A stretch of DNA of 64,000 bases from Verrucomicrobiota bacterium (GTDB lineage: Bacteria; Verrucomicrobiota; Verrucomicrobiia; Verrucomicrobiales; Akkermansiaceae): NCBI GenBank assembly GCA_017301995.1, contig JAFLEH010000027.1:46193-110192 (forward strand), in the 5' to 3' direction. How positions within the stretch are numbered: position 1 is the first letter of the stretch; each line of letters starts with the position of its first letter. Below are positions 63,082 through 64,000 of this stretch, in pieces. The position numbers and the translations under genes are program-made. The notes beneath the pieces are model-generated. The model was not told the origin of the DNA. It ran no database searches and saw only the letters and a program-made list of their open reading frames with translations.

Positions 63082-64000
63082 ATGACCCTAACCACCTATC
63101 TGCGCGCCGGCCATCCCGGACTGGCGCTTGTCACTCCCGAGGAAGCCCGCGCCGAGGCGGAGATCGCCGCCGTGTGTTCCGCTCTCGAACGCCGCCTCCA
63201 CGCCTGGTCCTCCACCGAGGGCCTCGTCGATGTGGCCGACAACCGCGCCACCCAGTGCTACGATCCGCTCGACGCCCTCCAGCTCCTCGACGGACTCTTC
63301 GCCGCCGAATCCCCGCGCCACGTCGTGCTCATGCGCGACCTCCAGCTCTACCTCGACCGGAGCGACCCGCCGCTGGTCCGCCGTCTGCGCGACACCCTGC
63401 GCGTCGCCAAGGCCAACGGCCACGCGCTCGTTCTGCTGGGCTGCCGCCTCAAGCTGCCGCCCGAACTGGAGCACGATATCACCCAGGTCGATTTCAGCCT
63501 GCCCGACGCCGCCCGCCTCGGCACCGTGCTCGAAGGCATCATGAAATCGGCCAAGCTGAAAACCCTCAACGCCGCCATCCGCGAGGCCGCCATCCAGGCC
63601 GCGCTCGGTCTAACCACAACCGAGGCCGAGAACGCCTTCGCGCTTTCCGTCGTGGAATCCGGCGGCATCGACCACCGGATCGTCTCCCGCGAGAAAGCCC
63701 GCACGCTCAAGCGCAACGGCCTGGTGGAAGTCGTTCCGGCCACCACCTCCCTCGACGACATCGGCGGGCTCGGGCTGCTCAAGGAATGGCTCGTGCGGCG
63801 TTCCGGCGCGTTCGGGGCATCGGCCAAAGCCTACGGCCTGCCCGCGCCCAAGGGCCTGCTCATCGTCGGCATTCCCGGCACCGGCAAGTCCCTGACCGCC
63901 AAGGCCACCGCCGGAGCCTTCGGCCTGCCGCTGCTGCGCCTCGACATGGGCCGCGTGTTCGGCGGCGTCATCGGCCAGAGCGAGGCGAACCTGCGTGCGG
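63082..64000 (+). CDS. Ycf46-like AAA+ ATPase, C-terminus cut by window edge
   Basis: An open frame of 306 codons runs from 63082 (MTLTTYLRAGHPGLALVTPE) off the right edge. The N-terminal domain (about 1-190) includes HVVLMRDLQLYLDRSDPPLV and ALVLLGCRLKLPPELEHDIT. It is the inactive-looking, P-loop-like domain typical of Ycf46. A linker (LDDIGGLGLLKEWLVRR) then leads to the AAA+ module with Walker A GIPGTGKS at 263-270 and LPLLRLDMGRVFGGVIGQSE after it. Walker B and the arginine finger lie outside the window. Ycf46 proteins are AAA+ ATPases of cyanobacteria, plastids and scattered bacteria with little biochemical data. Here it is probably the motor that acts with the upstream DUF1257, DUF2997, DUF3150 and peptidase proteins. 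Confidence 0.9.
   Translation, partial: MTLTTYLRAGHPGLALVTPEEARAEAEIAAVCSALERRLHAWSSTEGLVDVADNRATQCYDPLDALQLLDGLFAAESPRHVVLMRDLQLYLDRSDPPLVRRLRDTLRVAKANGHALVLLGCRLKLPPELEHDITQVDFSLPDAARLGTVLEGIMKSAKLKTLNAAIREAAIQAALGLTTTEAENAFALSVVESGGIDHRIVSREKARTLKRNGLVEVVPATTSLDDIGGLGLLKEWLVRRSGAFGASAKAYGLPAPKGLLIVGIPGTGKSLTAKATAGAFGLPLLRLDMGRVFGGVIGQSEANLRA

Noticed and set aside
1..64000. tRNA, rRNA, riboswitch or replication origin signals
   Set aside because: No cloverleaf-like segment, conserved rRNA stretch, known riboswitch core or DnaA-box cluster was seen in reading both strands; a covariance-model scan would be needed to exclude small RNAs.

Overview
The window is GC-rich chromosomal DNA that looks like a free-living member of the Verrucomicrobiota (class Verrucomicrobiia). 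This is an inference. It rests on the combination of PEP-CTERM proteins, giant proteins built of autotransporter-associated beta-strand repeats, CotH/lamin-tail proteins, a periplasmic Reg_prop histidine kinase, many uroporphyrinogen-decarboxylase-like (URO-D-like) proteins beside glycoside hydrolases, and mostly Shine-Dalgarno-less starts. No rRNA, tRNA or CRISPR array was seen.

Left region (1-7196, minus strand): a truncated secreted LamG-like protein, a 1.6-kb-residue-class secreted CotH/lamin-tail protein and an AraC-family regulator. Surface-protein region (7197-36197, plus strand): four giant paralogous repeat proteins (A, B, C, D), with a sensor kinase/response regulator pair between B and C, followed by a second CotH/lamin-tail protein. 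A and B share their body and C and D share theirs, but the C-terminal tails are exchanged: A and D end in a near-identical PEP-CTERM module, B and C in a different DHDNDGVDNGIEYFMG...FARLVVTGP module.

Glycan region (36440-58742): a URO-D-like gene plus a sugar-porter MFS transporter, a converging GH95 alpha-L-fucosidase, then a tightly coupled nine-gene operon. Its order is LamG/clan-D-like hydrolase, GH112 phosphorylase, two URO-D-like proteins, HAD phosphatase/mutase, GH38-like protein, URO-D-like protein, second GH38 and a sodium:solute symporter. Nearly every junction is a 4-base ATGA overlap. Together these would defucosylate, demannosylate and phosphorolytically cleave a fucose-, mannose- and galactose-containing glycan, with import through the two transporters. 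The role of the four URO-D-like proteins is unknown. An almost identical 25-bp element lies upstream of this operon and of the left CotH gene, with a weaker copy upstream of the LamG gene.

Right region (58743-64000): a transposase remnant, then a cassette of poorly characterised genes: DUF3150, an HExxH gluzincin-like peptidase, DUF1257 (Ycf35 family), DUF2997, a 79-residue unknown and a Ycf46-like AAA+ ATPase that runs off the end. A UPF0175/DUF3368 toxin-antitoxin pair sits inside it on the opposite strand. Its intergenic leaders consist of tandem 7-base repeats running up to, and in one case through, the start codon. This cassette is the best candidate for an undescribed system in the window.
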